Shown one piece after another: positions 63,688 to 64,000 of a stretch of 64,000 nucleotides of DNA (positions are counted from its first letter, which is position 1; every line of letters starts with the position of its first letter). Below the pieces are notes generated by a model that was not told where the DNA came from, did no database searches, and worked only from the letters and a program-made list of their open reading frames with translations. This stretch comes from Desulfoluna limicola. Its GTDB lineage: Bacteria; Desulfobacterota; Desulfobacteria; Desulfobacterales; Desulfolunaceae. The stretch lies in assembly GCF_021654575.1 (NCBI RefSeq), contig NZ_AP024488.1, positions 2,689,501 to 2,753,500 on the forward strand. The letters run 5' to 3'. Position numbers and translations under genes: made by a program.

Positions 63688-64000
63688 ATGCCTAAGAGAA
63701 CCTGGGCCCTTATCACCCTGGCCCTTGCCATTCTTTGTCTCCCCACCATGGCACCCTCAGCCCCCCTTGCCCTCCAAAAGGCAGAAACATACACAGGGGA
63801 GGAACAGGTCACCGGATGGTTCATGAGCGAAAAACTCGATGGCATCAGGGGCTACTGGACCGGCACAACCCTTGTCACCCGCAAAGGAAAACCCATCCAT
63901 GCCCCGGAGTGGTTCATCCAAAGCTTCCCGCCCTTTGAACTTGACGGCGAGCTTTGGAGCAAGCGAAACGACTTTGCCTTTGTCCAGAGCACCGTGATGG
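63688..64000 (+). CDS. Exported ATP-dependent DNA ligase (5' part, cut by window end)
   Basis: The first 104 codons are in the window. Signal peptide (KRTWALITLALAILCLPTMAPSAP), then the nucleotidyltransferase motif I MSEKLDGIRGYW with the adenylated Lys and motif III FELDGELW. This matches the small ATP-dependent ligases with leader peptides found in Haemophilus, Vibrio and other proteobacteria, thought to act in the periplasm on incoming DNA. It follows the small hypothetical gene after 3 bases. Confidence 0.88.
   Translation, partial: MPKRTWALITLALAILCLPTMAPSAPLALQKAETYTGEEQVTGWFMSEKLDGIRGYWTGTTLVTRKGKPIHAPEWFIQSFPPFELDGELWSKRNDFAFVQSTVM

Overview
The window looks like chromosome from an anaerobic, probably marine, deltaproteobacterium (Desulfobacterota, perhaps close to Desulfoluna). 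This is inferred from gene content: a PPi-dependent phosphofructokinase, smc-ftsY, a split-GcvP glycine cleavage operon, a corrinoid methyltransferase set with its reductive activator, and TRAP transporters beside sulfonate-type enzymes. No rRNA, tRNA, CRISPR array, prophage or transposase was seen.

Layout. 1-7.6 kb: PPi-phosphofructokinase (cut by the window edge), smc, ftsY. 7.9-17.3 kb: the minus-strand series gcvT-gcvH-gcvPA-gcvPB-lipB-lipA, an Lrp/AsnC regulator, and divergent lpdA; together these supply the whole glycine cleavage system and its lipoyl attachment. 17.7-22.8 kb: a TyrR-like sigma-54 activator, alanine dehydrogenase with a well-spaced -24/-12 promoter, and an alanine/glycine:cation symporter. 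22.9-28.1 kb: a TetR regulator with a perfect palindrome between it and a fused E1alpha-E1beta 2-oxoacid dehydrogenase that carries an SCP2-like N-terminus; a small helical protein; an SGNH esterase.

28.4-38.0 kb: a GntR regulator, an Asp/Glu racemase-family protein, a PLP enzyme of the D-cysteine desulfhydrase/L-cysteate sulfo-lyase family, RidA, a three-part TRAP transporter, a DegT aminotransferase and a HisD/HpsN-type dehydrogenase. I infer uptake and breakdown of a C3 sulfonate or a related amino or hydroxy acid. 39.3-49.9 kb: a second TRAP binding protein, a UroD-type methyltransferase, an IclR regulator, a corrinoid protein, an MtaA-like methyltransferase with a thioredoxin-like tail, a RACo-type activator, a CobW GTPase and a DUF1638 protein. 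This is a B12-dependent demethylation system for an unknown substrate. Similar putative operators precede the second binding protein and the corrinoid gene. A nearly identical second copy of the HpsN-type gene lies at 53.4-54.7 kb.

50-64 kb: small and accessory genes (VF530, a periplasmic binding protein, ZIP transporter, DUF2293, a repeat-rich exported protein), RapA, a hypothetical protein and the start of an exported ATP-dependent DNA ligase. A 45-residue acidic peptide gene (55,287-55,424, minus) has its own promoter, ribosome site and terminator.

Intergenic space is dominated by roughly 30 copies or fragments of a modular repeat of about 200 bp. Its ends are inverted (GCCTCCGGCGGC / GCCGCCGGAGGC) and its central hairpin shows compensating stem changes between copies. 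A 102-bp element with terminal inverted repeats occurs twice, once inserted inside one of these repeats.
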